The notes under the pieces were generated by a model. That model ran no database searches. It saw only the letters and a list, made by a program, of their open reading frames with translations, and was not told the DNA's origin. 64,000 nt of DNA. It comes from an uncultured Piscinibacter sp. Its GTDB lineage: Bacteria; Pseudomonadota; Gammaproteobacteria; Burkholderiales; Burkholderiaceae_C. Shown in pieces: positions 1 to 7,653 of the stretch; within the stretch, counting starts at the first letter, position 1; the number at the start of each line of letters is the position of its first letter. Position numbers and translations under genes: made by a program. The stretch is from contig NZ_CALFYO010000020.1 of NCBI RefSeq assembly GCF_937952055.1, positions 620,001 through 684,000 of the forward strand. Reading direction: 5' to 3'.

Positions 1-48
1 AAGAGCAACACCGACCTGTACTCGGTGGGCCTGAACTACAAGTTCTAA
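1..48 (+). CDS. C-terminal end of an outer-membrane porin (partial)
   Basis: Only the last 15 codons and the stop lie in the window (KSNTDLYSVGLNYKF). The alternating hydrophobic residues ending in a terminal Phe are the C-terminal beta-strand signature read by the BAM complex in Gram-negative porins and other beta-barrels. A general trimeric porin of the kind abundant in Burkholderiales is most likely, but the subfamily cannot be read from this tail. Its stop codon overlaps the stop of the convergent methionine-synthase-like gene by 4 bp. Confidence 0.7.
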   Translation, partial: KSNTDLYSVGLNYKF

Positions 49-1073
49 GCCACCGTGCCGTAGCGCTCGCGTGCCAGGGCCGCCCCACGCGCGAGCGCTT
101 CGAGCTTCTTCATCGCCACCTCGCGGCTCATCGGCGCGAGCCCGCAGTTCGTGCAGGGGAACAACCGCTCCTTCGGCACGAACTGGAGCGCGCGTCCGAT
201 CGTGTCGGCCACCTGTTCCGGCGTCTCGACCTCGTCCGAGGCCACGTCGATCACGCCGACCATGACGTCCTTGCCGGCCAGCAGCGCCATCAGCTCGGGC
301 GGCACGTGCGAGTGGTAGCACTCGAGGGAGACCTGGTCGATGCGGCTCCTGGCGAGTGCCGGGAACACCTGCTCGTACTGGCGCCACTCGTCGCCCAGCG
401 TGTGCTTCCAGTCGACGTTGGCCTGGATGCCGTAGCCGTAGCAGATGTGCACCGCGGTCTTGCACGTCAACCCCTGCGCCGCGCGCTCGAGCGCGGCCAC
501 GCCCCACTCGGCCGCCTCCTTCATGTAGACGTTGAAGGCCGGCTCGTCGAACTGGATGATGTCCACGCCGTCGGCTTCCAGGGCGAGTGCTTCCTGGTTG
601 AGCAGTTCGGCGAACGCGAAGGCAAGCTTGACCCGGTCGCCGTAGTAGCGATCGGCCACCGTGTCGACGATGGTCATCGGTCCAGGCAGGGTGAACTTCA
701 GCTTGTGCTTGGTGTGCGCCCGCGCGACGCGCGCTTCCATCGCATGCACGCGCCCGGTCAGCCGCAGCGGCGCCACCACTTGCGGCACCATCGCGTCGTA
801 GCGGTTGTTGCGGATGCCCATCTTCACCTTGTGCTCGAAGTCGATGCCCTCGACACGCTCGACGAAGCCGTGCACGAAGTGCTGGCGCGCCTGCTCGCCG
901 TCGCCGACGATGTCCAGGCCGGCGTCTTCCTGCTCCTTGATGGCCAGCAACGTGGCGTCGCGCTTGGCCGCGTCGAGTTCGGGACCGCTGGCGCGCCACT
1001 GCGGCCAGAGCTTCTCGGTCTCGGCCAGCCAGGCCGGCTTGGGCAGGCTGCCCGCGATGCAGGTGTCGAACAT
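45..1073 (-). CDS. Stand-alone MetE-type (cobalamin-independent) methionine synthase homologue
   Basis: The 342-residue protein corresponds to the catalytic C-terminal half of MetE (about 750 aa) and lacks the N-terminal half. The start AGSLPKP, the QFDEPAFN stretch, VHICYGYG with its His and Cys, and the late PCTNCG motif are the conserved zinc and homocysteine-binding elements, so transfer of a methyl group to homocysteine in the cytoplasm is expected. The length and the sequence around AGSLPKPAWL resemble MesD, one of the folate-independent methionine synthase families. MesD is described as working with an oxygenase partner, MesX (DUF1852), which is not seen to the right of the gene. The family assignment is firm; the MesD assignment is from memory and tentative. 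An S4-domain gene lies 41 bp upstream on the same strand. Confidence 0.8.
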   Translation of the reverse strand: MFDTCIAGSLPKPAWLAETEKLWPQWRASGPELDAAKRDATLLAIKEQEDAGLDIVGDGEQARQHFVHGFVERVEGIDFEHKVKMGIRNNRYDAMVPQVVAPLRLTGRVHAMEARVARAHTKHKLKFTLPGPMTIVDTVADRYYGDRVKLAFAFAELLNQEALALEADGVDIIQFDEPAFNVYMKEAAEWGVAALERAAQGLTCKTAVHICYGYGIQANVDWKHTLGDEWRQYEQVFPALARSRIDQVSLECYHSHVPPELMALLAGKDVMVGVIDVASDEVETPEQVADTIGRALQFVPKERLFPCTNCGLAPMSREVAMKKLEALARGAALARERYGTVA

Positions 1074-1114
1074 GGTCGGAGCCTCGGTGAGTTCAGTCGG
1101 CGATGGTGGCCCAT

Positions 1115-1351
1115 TCAGGGCAACGGTGCATCCGGATCGGCCATGACACGAACGCGCGCGCCGGTCACCGCCACCACCTGGCCCGCGCGGACCTTGCAGG
1201 TCCGGCGCAGTTCGTCGCGGCCGTCGACCTGCACCAGGCCGTCGGTCACCATGGCCTTGGCCGCGCCGCCGCTGCCGGCCAGACCGGTGGCCTTGAGCAG
1301 GGCGTCCAGCGTGATGTACTCGCCACGCAACGGGAACTCGATGTGCCGCAT
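1115..1351 (-). CDS. Small S4-domain RNA-binding protein (YbcJ type)
   Basis: This 78-residue protein consists almost only of an S4 fold: an N-terminal EYITLDALLKATGLAGSGG helix pair, then AKAMVTDGLVQVDG and a basic loop. It is the minimal YbcJ-like S4 RNA-binding protein, probably binding structured RNA or ribosomes, without any attached enzyme domain. The start ATG overlaps the stop of the upstream luciferase-like gene by one base (TGATG), so translation is probably coupled. No specific partner is evident. Confidence 0.8.
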   Translation of the reverse strand: MRHIEFPLRGEYITLDALLKATGLAGSGGAAKAMVTDGLVQVDGRDELRRTCKVRAGQVVAVTGARVRVMADPDAPLP

Positions 1352-2355
1352 CAGGCCGCCTGCGCCTCGAGCCCGAACTCCCGCGCCAGCAGCGCGTACG
1401 AACGACGGCGCACCTCGGTACGGAAGGCCCAGGTGTTGATCACCAGCTCGTCGAGCTCGAGCGCTGCGGCCAGGGCGCGAAGGCGCGTGGCCACCTCCGG
1501 CGCCGCGCCGACGAAGGCCTTCGCGCGCATCGACTCGAGCGTCCCAGCATCCTCGGTGCGAAAGCCGCGCTCGGCGATCCGGTCGGGGTCCTGCAGGGGC
1601 CCCAGCTCGCCGCGCGCCCGCGCCAGGCGCCAGTGCTCGCGGCTCAGCGCGTGGTGGCGCGCGTCATCGCCGCGCTCGGCGGCCAGCGCCCAGACGCACA
1701 CCGTCGCCTGCGGGCGCGGATGCCGCTCGCTCGGCCGGTACAGGCTGCGGTAGAGCTCGAGGGCTCGCTCGACGCCCTGCCCGTCCATGAAGAAGTAGGC
1801 GAAGGCATAGGGCAGCCCAAAGTGAGCGGCAAGCTGTGCACCGTAGTCGGAGCTGCCGAGGATCCACAGTTCCGGCGCATGAGCGCCCTGCGGATGCACC
1901 GCCAGCCCGCGGTGCGTGGACATCGAGGTCCAGGCCCGCAGGTCGCGCACCTGCTCCGGGAAATATTCCGCGGCGGCATGAGCATTCGGGTTGAGCGCCT
2001 GGGCGATGCGCATGTCGCCGCCCGGCGCGCGACCCACGCCGAGGTCGATGCGTCCGGGCGCCAGCGCCTCGAGCACACGGAACTGCTCGGCCACCTTCAG
2101 CGCGCTGTAGTGCGGCAGCATGACGCCGGCGCTGCCGATGCGGATGCGGCGTGTGCGCACCGCCACCGCGGCCATCAGCACCTCGGGCGCCGAGCCGACG
2201 ATGGTGGGCAGACCATGGTGTTCGCTCAGCCAGAAGCGCGCGTAGCCGAGCGCTTCGGCGTGCTCGGCGAGCGACAGCGTGTCGCGGATGGCGGCGTCCT
2301 CGCCCTGGCCTTGCAGGGCGATGGACTGGTCGAGAACGGACAGTTTCAATGGCAT
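1351..2355 (-). CDS. LLM-class flavin-dependent oxidoreductase (YhbW-like)
   Basis: A 334-residue luciferase-like monooxygenase of the single-chain bacterial group. Seen are the N-terminal LSVLDQS strand, the WLSEHHG motif (residues about 42-48) that lines the flavin pocket, GSAGVMLPHYSALKVAEQFRVLEAL and the APGRIDLGVGRAPGGD block typical of YhbW-like members. These enzymes use reduced FMN and O2 in the cytoplasm. The substrate cannot be inferred, since the only partner is the overlapping S4 gene downstream. Confidence 0.82.
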   Translation of the reverse strand: MPLKLSVLDQSIALQGQGEDAAIRDTLSLAEHAEALGYARFWLSEHHGLPTIVGSAPEVLMAAVAVRTRRIRIGSAGVMLPHYSALKVAEQFRVLEALAPGRIDLGVGRAPGGDMRIAQALNPNAHAAAEYFPEQVRDLRAWTSMSTHRGLAVHPQGAHAPELWILGSSDYGAQLAAHFGLPYAFAYFFMDGQGVERALELYRSLYRPSERHPRPQATVCVWALAAERGDDARHHALSREHWRLARARGELGPLQDPDRIAERGFRTEDAGTLESMRAKAFVGAAPEVATRLRALAAALELDELVINTWAFRTEVRRRSYALLAREFGLEAQAA

Positions 2356-2424
2356 GCGCGACGGACAGCTCGGTAAGTCCCCGAGCTTGTCACATCGGCC
2401 GCCACCCTGCAGCGCAGGCGGCGA

Positions 2425-2802
2425 TCAGTCGTCGCGGCCGTGCTTGCCGTGGCCGCGGCCGTGGCCCTTGCCCTTGCGCGGCTCGAACTCGTCCGACTTC
2501 ACGAAGTACACCGGGCGCGCGCAGGCGTCGTAGCGGTAACAGTGCTTGGACCAGTTCTTCGCGTGGCCCGGCGGCACGTGCAGGTAGACGGGTTGCATGA
2601 CCACCCGCTGCGGCTGCTGCACGACCACCACGGGCTGCGGGTAGACCACCGGCGGCGGCGGCGCGTTGCCGAAGTCCACACGGCCGTACACGCCGGGGCT
2701 GATCTCGCCGCCCACGCTGATGTGGATGGCGGGTTCGCCGGCGGCAGCGTGCAGGCTGGCGAGCGACAGGGTGGCCGCAGTGGCGAGAGTGCGAAGCAAC
2801 AT
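2425..2802 (-). CDS. Secreted proline/valine-rich small protein with a His/Gly/Lys-rich tail
   Basis: I do not recognise a named family. The start at 2802 is chosen because an AAGGA sequence precedes it and the protein then opens with a clean signal peptide (MLLRTLATAATLSLASLHAAAG); an upstream ATG at 2859 would bury it. The mature part of about 100 aa has a VGGEISPGVYGRVDFG segment, a PPPPVVYPQPVVVVQQPQ linker, two Cys in a HCYRYDACARPVYFV region, and a basic GHGRGHGKHGRDD tail. Similar periplasmic proteins are common and uncharacterised in Burkholderiales. The tail could bind metal or polyanions (inference). Confidence 0.6.
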   Translation of the reverse strand: MLLRTLATAATLSLASLHAAAGEPAIHISVGGEISPGVYGRVDFGNAPPPPVVYPQPVVVVQQPQRVVMQPVYLHVPPGHAKNWSKHCYRYDACARPVYFVKSDEFEPRKGKGHGRGHGKHGRDD

Positions 2803-2908
2803 GTTCAGCGATCCTTGGAGAGTGCGGTGGGACGGTCCCGTCCGGCAATGCACGAGCATCCCACGGCGAGCACCTCCGTGGCGGTGAGCGAATGTGTCAC
2901 TGGCCCAT

Positions 2909-2938
2909 CCACGTGCATGCGATGGCCGCCCACGTGCA
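2909..2938. promoter_or_regulatory. Two CCACGTGCA repeats exactly 21 bp apart
   Basis: CCACGTGCA occurs at 2909-2917 and again at 2930-2938. Each contains the palindrome CACGTG, and the 21-bp period places both on the same DNA face. This looks like a paired transcription-factor site upstream of the cold-shock gene or of the divergent secreted-protein gene. The factor is unknown. Confidence 0.35.
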
Positions 2939-3037
2939 ACAGATCACGAACCGGCAGCGCGCCATGCCGGCCCTCGTGTACATTACGGTCCACAGTTCTA
3001 CGCAAGTTCCCGCTCGTTCGTGATCTCCATCCTTCCC

Positions 3038-3054
3038 ACCGTGCCCTGCACGGT
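3038..3054 (+). promoter_or_regulatory. Hairpin ACCGTGC-CCT-GCACGGT upstream of the cold-shock gene
   Basis: Perfect 7-bp inverted repeat with a 3-nt loop, about 100 nt upstream of the cold-shock start codon. It lies just before the possible -10 TAGAAA (3064-3069), so it may be a protein-binding dyad rather than an RNA hairpin unless transcription begins further upstream. Confidence 0.35.
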
Positions 3055-3099
3055 CGGCATCGCTAGAAATCCCCGTCTGGTTGCTTGAGTGTGCTGCGT

Positions 3100-3117
3100 G
3101 CGCCGGCACTGCGGCGC
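3100..3117 (+). promoter_or_regulatory. GC hairpin followed by a T-rich run in the cold-shock leader
   Basis: GCGCCG-GCACTG-CGGCGC forms a 6-bp stem and is followed by a T-rich stretch (3118-3130) before the start at 3155. The shape resembles a weak intrinsic terminator or attenuator placed inside the leader, as would suit temperature-dependent read-through. Functional meaning is inferred only. Confidence 0.35.
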
Positions 3118-3154
3118 TTTGTTGTTCTCTTTGATTGATAGATAGGATCCGTCC

Positions 3155-3364
3155 ATGACGACCCAAACCGGTACCGTGAAGTGGTTCAACGAAGCCAAGG
3201 GCTATGGCTTCATTGCGCAAGACGCCGGCGGTGCCGACCTCTTCGCCCACTTCCGTGACATCCAGGGCAACGGCTTCAAGACGCTGCAGGAAAACCAGCG
3301 CGTCGAGTTCGAAGTCAAGCAAGGCCAGAAGGGCCTGCAAGCGGCCAACATCCGCCCGCTGTGA
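3155..3364 (+). CDS. Cold-shock protein (CspA family)
   Basis: A 69-residue single cold-shock domain. It begins TGTVKWFNEAKGYGFI, where KGYGFI is the RNP1 motif, and DLFAHF is the RNP2-type motif. It is a five-stranded OB-fold RNA chaperone that melts secondary structure in mRNA. The length is typical of the family. The gene stands alone, with a long structured leader and a strong intrinsic terminator 31 bp after the stop, so it is probably monocistronic. Which paralogue it is (cspA, cspD or another), and whether cold induces it, cannot be told from the coding sequence. Confidence 0.95.
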   Translation: MTTQTGTVKWFNEAKGYGFIAQDAGGADLFAHFRDIQGNGFKTLQENQRVEFEVKQGQKGLQAANIRPL

Positions 3365-3395
3365 TGTGAACGCAGGGCCTCGTGCCCGCGTGGAG

Positions 3396-3425
3396 AAGCC
3401 GCGGCTCGGTCCGCGGCTTTTTTTT
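3396..3425 (+). terminator. Intrinsic terminator of the cold-shock gene
   Basis: Perfect 9-bp stem AAGCCGCGG / CCGCGGCTT with a 6-nt loop (CTCGGT), running into eight T residues (3418-3425). It is the clearest intrinsic terminator I saw in the window. Confidence 0.93.
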
Positions 3426-3513
3426 CGCCCGCGCGGCGCATGGCTCGTCACCCAGGCGACGCCATGGTCCGGGCCAGACGCCTAACATGCGCGCTCCTCG
3501 ACAGGAGTACGTC

Positions 3514-4578
3514 ATGCAAGAAGTCGCCCACGCCGTGAACCGCCAGATTCGCCTCGCCGCACGGCCGGTGGGCCTGCCCAGGGACGCCGACTGGCAATTC
3601 ACCGACGAGCCGGTTTCCCTGCCGGCCGACGGCGGCGTGCTGGTGCGCACGCTCTACCTCTCGCTCGACCCCGCCATGCGCGGCTGGATGAACGAGGGAA
3701 AGAGCTACATCCCGCCGGTGGGACTCGGCGAGGTGATGCGAGCCGGCGGCATCGGCGTGGTGGTGGCGTCGAAGAATCCAGCCTTCGCCGTCGGCGACCG
3801 CGTCAGCGCCAGCCTGGGCGTGCAGGCGTATTGCCTGATTCCGGCCGAGCAGGTTCAGCGCAGCGGCCTGACGAGAATCGACCCGCGCCTGGGCAGCGAC
3901 ACACAATGGCTCAACGTGCTGGGCATGCCCGGCATGACCGGCTATTTCGGCCTGATGGACGTCGGCCAGCCGCAGGCCGGCGAAACGCTGGTGGTCTCCG
4001 GCGCCGCCGGCGCGGTCGGCCAGACGGTGGGCCAGCTCGGCAAGATCAAGGGTTGCCGCGTCGTCGGCATCGCTGGCGGATCGGACAAGTGCCGATGGGT
4101 GGTCGACGAGCTCGGCTTCGACGCCTGCATCGACTACAAAGCTCCCGCGCCCGCGGGCGCGGCCCGTTGGGATCCGGTGCGCGACGGCCTCAAGCAGCAC
4201 TGCCCCCACGGCGTGGACATCTACTTCGACAACGTCGGCGGCGACATCCTCGACACCGTACTGACGCGCATCAACCGCAAGGCGCGCATCGTCATCTGCG
4301 GAGCGATCAGCCAGTACAACAACACCACCGCCGTGCAGGGCCCGAAGAACTACCTCTCGCTGCTTGTCAACCGTGCCAGGATGGAAGGCATGGTCGTGTT
4401 CGACTATGCCGACCGCTACCACCTTGCCGTTGCGGAGCTGGCCGGCTACCTGAAGGCCGGCCGCATGACGAGCAGAGAGGACGTGGTCGAGGGGCTGGAG
4501 AACTTTCCGACTGCCCTGCTGCGACTGTTCAGCGGCCAGAATTTCGGCAAGCTGGTGCTGAAGGTAGCCTCCGAGTAG
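3514..4578 (+). CDS. NADP-dependent oxidoreductase of the MDR superfamily (CurA-like)
   Basis: The start at 3514 is preceded by AGGAG at a good distance and yields 354 residues, the normal length; the open frame extends upstream without support. The protein is a zinc-free medium-chain reductase. It shows LYLSLDPAMRGWM near the N-terminus, a Rossmann nucleotide-binding segment VSGAAGAVGQTVGQLGKI at about 170-187, and IYFDNVGGDILD, all typical of the curcumin/alkenal double-bond reductase (CurA) and leukotriene B4 dehydrogenase-like group. It would reduce alpha,beta-unsaturated ketones or aldehydes with NADPH in the cytoplasm. The physiological substrate is unknown and the gene appears to be alone. 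Confidence 0.88.
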   Translation: MQEVAHAVNRQIRLAARPVGLPRDADWQFTDEPVSLPADGGVLVRTLYLSLDPAMRGWMNEGKSYIPPVGLGEVMRAGGIGVVVASKNPAFAVGDRVSASLGVQAYCLIPAEQVQRSGLTRIDPRLGSDTQWLNVLGMPGMTGYFGLMDVGQPQAGETLVVSGAAGAVGQTVGQLGKIKGCRVVGIAGGSDKCRWVVDELGFDACIDYKAPAPAGAARWDPVRDGLKQHCPHGVDIYFDNVGGDILDTVLTRINRKARIVICGAISQYNNTTAVQGPKNYLSLLVNRARMEGMVVFDYADRYHLAVAELAGYLKAGRMTSREDVVEGLENFPTALLRLFSGQNFGKLVLKVASE

Positions 4579-4633
4579 GACGGATTCCGCGCTCGACCCC
4601 GTCGTCCGGCCCGGGCGCCGCACGCCTCGCGGC

Positions 4634-4639
4634 TAGACT
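4634..4639 (+). promoter_or_regulatory. -10-like TAGACT six bases before a GTG start
   Basis: TAGACT ends 6 nt before the GTG at 4646, and no Shine-Dalgarno sequence is visible. If this is a real -10 element, the transcript would begin at or next to the start codon. The -35 region is not recognisable. Confidence 0.3.
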
Positions 4640-4645
4640 CGCGCG

Positions 4646-7636
4646 GTGGACAAAGGCAGCTCAGAAGAGCCCGCGCCTCAGGTGCTCGCCGCCTGGGCGG
4701 AACTGTCCCGGGAACTGCTCGCGCTGAGCGACGCACAGGGCCGGGTGCTGTGGTGCAACAAGGGCTACCGGAGCCGCTTCGGTGACCGCCTGCCGGCGGG
4801 TCTCGAAGCAGGCAGCGCGCTTCAAGACGGCAACGGCGCCGTCGAGATCCATGTGCGCGAGGCTGTGTTCGAGACCCGTGCGTGCCGCACCGCAGACGGC
4901 ATCGTCTGGGTGTTCGAAGATGTCACGGCACAGCGCGCCGTCGCCGCCGAAGCCCGGCACCTGCGCGAGATGCTCGACAGCGCGCAGGAGTTCGGCCGCG
5001 TCGGCGTGTGGGAGCGTGATGTGCGCAGCGGCACCGGGCGCTGGGACCGCCAGGTCTTCGAGTTCTGGGGGCTGGATCCCCAAGGGCCGACGCCGACATA
5101 CGAAGACGCGATGAGCAGGGTCCACCCGGACGACCGCGTGCTCCTGCCGCGTGACGACCTGCTCACGCAGTTGGGACGGCACTCGCAGCGCTTCCGCATC
5201 CTGCGGCCCGACGGCGGCGTGCGCTGGGTGCACTCGCAGTGGGAAGTGAAGGCCGACCCCGACGGCCGGGCGTCGCGCGCCGTCGGCGTGATGATGGATG
5301 ACACCGAGGTTTACGAGCTGGCCCGCTCGCTGGGTGACGCCAGTGCGCAGCTCAAGCTGGCCGTCGAACTGGCGGACATCGCCATCTGGCGCCACGACCT
5401 GCGCAGAAACCGCATGTACTACAACGACCGCGCCTTCGCGGTGCTGGGCATCGCGCCGCGGCAGGAGGGTCTGTCGCTCGACGAGGTACGCGCCCTCATC
5501 CACCCGGACGACCTGCCCGGCGTGCTGGAGTCCGCCCGCCGCGCGCTGGAGACGGACCGCCCTACCGACATGCAGGCGCGCTACCGTCGCAACGATGGCA
5601 GCTGGCGCCATGTTCTCACCCGCCGGGTGGTGCAGCGCGCCACCGACGGCACGCCGTTGGCCTTTCTCGGCGTCGCGCTCGACGTCACCGAGCAGTTCGA
5701 GCGCCGGCGCGAGGCCAGCGAGCTGGCCATGCGCCTGGAGATCGCCACCAGCGCATCCGGCATCGGCATCTGGAGCCGCGATCCGCAGACCGAAAGGGGC
5801 GAGTGGAACGAGCAGATGTTCGTGCTCAACGGGCTGTCTCCGGATCAGGGCGCACCGAACCGCTCCCGTTGGATCGAGCAGATCATCCACCCGGACGACC
5901 GTCCGAGGATGCGCGAGGCGCACGACGAACTGATGCAGGCGCCGGACGCCGCCGTCGAGCACGAGTACCGCATCGTGCGCCCGGACGGCGAGGTGCGCTG
6001 GCTCGTCAACCGCGCGCGGCGCGTGCCCTGGCAAGGCCGCACGATGATCTTCGGCGTGACGATCGACGTGACCGAGCGCCGCCTCGCCGAGCAGGCCCTG
6101 CGCAGTGTCGACCAGCGCGCCGCGCTGGCCGCTCGCAGCGCTGGCATCGGCACCTGGGAGATGGACTTCGCCACTGGCGCCGAGCGCTGGGACGAGCAGA
6201 TGTTCCGCCTGCGCGGCCTCGAGCCGCGACCGCATCCGCCGAACCGGACCGAACGGCTCGCCCTCGTCCATCCCGAGGACCGCACACGCACCGCCGACGC
6301 CCGCCCCGACACCATGCACGACCGCTGGCCGCTGCGCTACGAGTTCCGTGTGCTGCTGCCGGACGGCAGCGTGCGCTGGCTGGCCTCGCGCTCGATCGCC
6401 GTCGCCGACGAACAGGGCCGCACGCTGCGCCGCATCGGCGTCAACTGGGACGTGACCGACGCCAAGGAAGCCGAAGCCGCGCGCCAGGCGACGGCGGTGG
6501 CCGAGCGCGCCAGCCAGGCGAAGTCCCAGTTCCTCGCGCGCATGAGCCATGAACTGCGCACGCCGCTGAACGCGGTGCTCGGCTTCACCCAGCTGCTGCA
6601 GCTGGAGGACGCGGACCCCGGCCGCAGCGCGAAGCTCGGGCACATCCGCGCCGCCGGCGAGCATCTGCTGTCACTCATCGACGGCGTGCTCGATCTGTCT
6701 CGGCTCGAGGCCGGCAATCTGCGCCTCGACCCGCAGCCGTTGTCGCTGGCCTCGCTGGTCGAGCAGGCCGTGCCGCTGGTCGCCGCCCTGGCGCAGCGCC
6801 AGGGCGTGCGGCTGCTGTGCAGCGAATGTGGCGGCGTGGCGTCGGCCGACCGCACGCGCGCGCTTCAGGTGCTGGTGAACCTGCTGACCAACGCGATCAA
6901 GTACAACCGGCCCGGTGGCGAGGTGCGCGTGTCGACGCGGGAAGACGGCGGCATGGTCGTGCTCAGCGTCGAAGACAGCGGGCGAGGCATGAGCACCGTG
7001 CAGTTGGAGCGCCTGTTCGAGCCTTTCAACCGACTGGGCGCCGAGCGCGACGGCATCGAGGGCACCGGCATCGGGCTGACCATCGTGCGCGCCCTGGTCG
7101 CGGGCATGGGTGGGCAGGTGCAGGTGCACAGCCAGCCCGGCGTGGGCAGCCGCTTCGACGTGAGCCTGCCGCGCGCGGCCGCGCCGGCGCACACCGAGCC
7201 CGTCGGCGATGCCGTGCCGTCCGCGCCCGCGCCGTTGCCGGCCGCACGCGGCCAGCTGCTCTACATCGAGGACAACCCGGTCAACGTGCTGCTCGTCGAG
7301 GAGCTGGTGCACGGCCTGTCGGGCCTGCAGGTCGCCAGCGAGGCCACCGGTGCGGCCGGCGTGGCGCGCGCCGCGTTGCTGCGGCCCGACCTCGTGCTGA
7401 TCGACATGCAGTTGCCCGACTTCGATGGCTTCGAGGTGCTGCGCCGGCTGCGCGCACAGCCCGACACGGCCGGCATTCCGTGCATCGCGCTGTCGGCCAA
7501 CGCCATGCCGCAGGACATCGAACTCGCCCTGCGCGCCGGCTTCGACGACTACTGGACCAAGCCGATCGACTTCCGCGCCTTCCTCGGTGCGCTCGCGCAG
7601 CGCTTTCCTGCCGGCTCGGTCGACGCCAGCCGCTGA
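4646..7636 (+). CDS. Multi-PAS hybrid sensor histidine kinase with a C-terminal receiver
   Basis: A 996-residue protein. A degenerate PAS-like segment (about 15-90) is followed by four PAS_3-type modules (about 110-215, 235-350, 365-480 and 490-610), each with a G-[IV]-[GA]-x-W...D start and an HP[DE]D motif. Then come a HisKA dimerisation helix with SHELRTP (phospho-acceptor H635), a HATPase domain with N-box NAIKYN and the GTGIGLTI box, and a REC domain with predicted phospho-acceptor D920 in LIDMQLPDFDGF. No membrane segment or signal peptide is seen, so it should be a soluble cytoplasmic sensor. No response-regulator gene adjoins it, so the output partner is unknown. The GTG start has no Shine-Dalgarno sequence. 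Confidence 0.9.
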   Translation: MDKGSSEEPAPQVLAAWAELSRELLALSDAQGRVLWCNKGYRSRFGDRLPAGLEAGSALQDGNGAVEIHVREAVFETRACRTADGIVWVFEDVTAQRAVAAEARHLREMLDSAQEFGRVGVWERDVRSGTGRWDRQVFEFWGLDPQGPTPTYEDAMSRVHPDDRVLLPRDDLLTQLGRHSQRFRILRPDGGVRWVHSQWEVKADPDGRASRAVGVMMDDTEVYELARSLGDASAQLKLAVELADIAIWRHDLRRNRMYYNDRAFAVLGIAPRQEGLSLDEVRALIHPDDLPGVLESARRALETDRPTDMQARYRRNDGSWRHVLTRRVVQRATDGTPLAFLGVALDVTEQFERRREASELAMRLEIATSASGIGIWSRDPQTERGEWNEQMFVLNGLSPDQGAPNRSRWIEQIIHPDDRPRMREAHDELMQAPDAAVEHEYRIVRPDGEVRWLVNRARRVPWQGRTMIFGVTIDVTERRLAEQALRSVDQRAALAARSAGIGTWEMDFATGAERWDEQMFRLRGLEPRPHPPNRTERLALVHPEDRTRTADARPDTMHDRWPLRYEFRVLLPDGSVRWLASRSIAVADEQGRTLRRIGVNWDVTDAKEAEAARQATAVAERASQAKSQFLARMSHELRTPLNAVLGFTQLLQLEDADPGRSAKLGHIRAAGEHLLSLIDGVLDLSRLEAGNLRLDPQPLSLASLVEQAVPLVAALAQRQGVRLLCSECGGVASADRTRALQVLVNLLTNAIKYNRPGGEVRVSTREDGGMVVLSVEDSGRGMSTVQLERLFEPFNRLGAERDGIEGTGIGLTIVRALVAGMGGQVQVHSQPGVGSRFDVSLPRAAAPAHTEPVGDAVPSAPAPLPAARGQLLYIEDNPVNVLLVEELVHGLSGLQVASEATGAAGVARAALLRPDLVLIDMQLPDFDGFEVLRRLRAQPDTAGIPCIALSANAMPQDIELALRAGFDDYWTKPIDFRAFLGALAQRFPAGSVDASR

Positions 7637-7653
7637 GGACCGGCGCACCCGGC

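Larger units (their letters stand above)
2803..3154. other. 352-bp intergenic region: divergent promoters and the cold-shock leader
   Basis: No gene is supported here. It holds the 5' region of the secreted-protein gene (minus) and the long leader of the cold-shock gene (plus). Visible structures are a GGGAC-G-GTCCC dyad at 2829-2839, two CCACGTGCA copies at 2909 and 2930, a 7-bp hairpin at 3038-3054, a possible -10 (TAGAAA, 3064-3069) and a 6-bp GC hairpin at 3100-3117 followed by a T-rich run. A long structured leader is usual for cspA-family mRNAs. Confidence 0.6.

Noticed and set aside
7637..7653. Hairpin between the hybrid kinase and prlC stops as a bidirectional terminator
   Set aside because: CCGG-type pairing is short and has no T-run on either strand.
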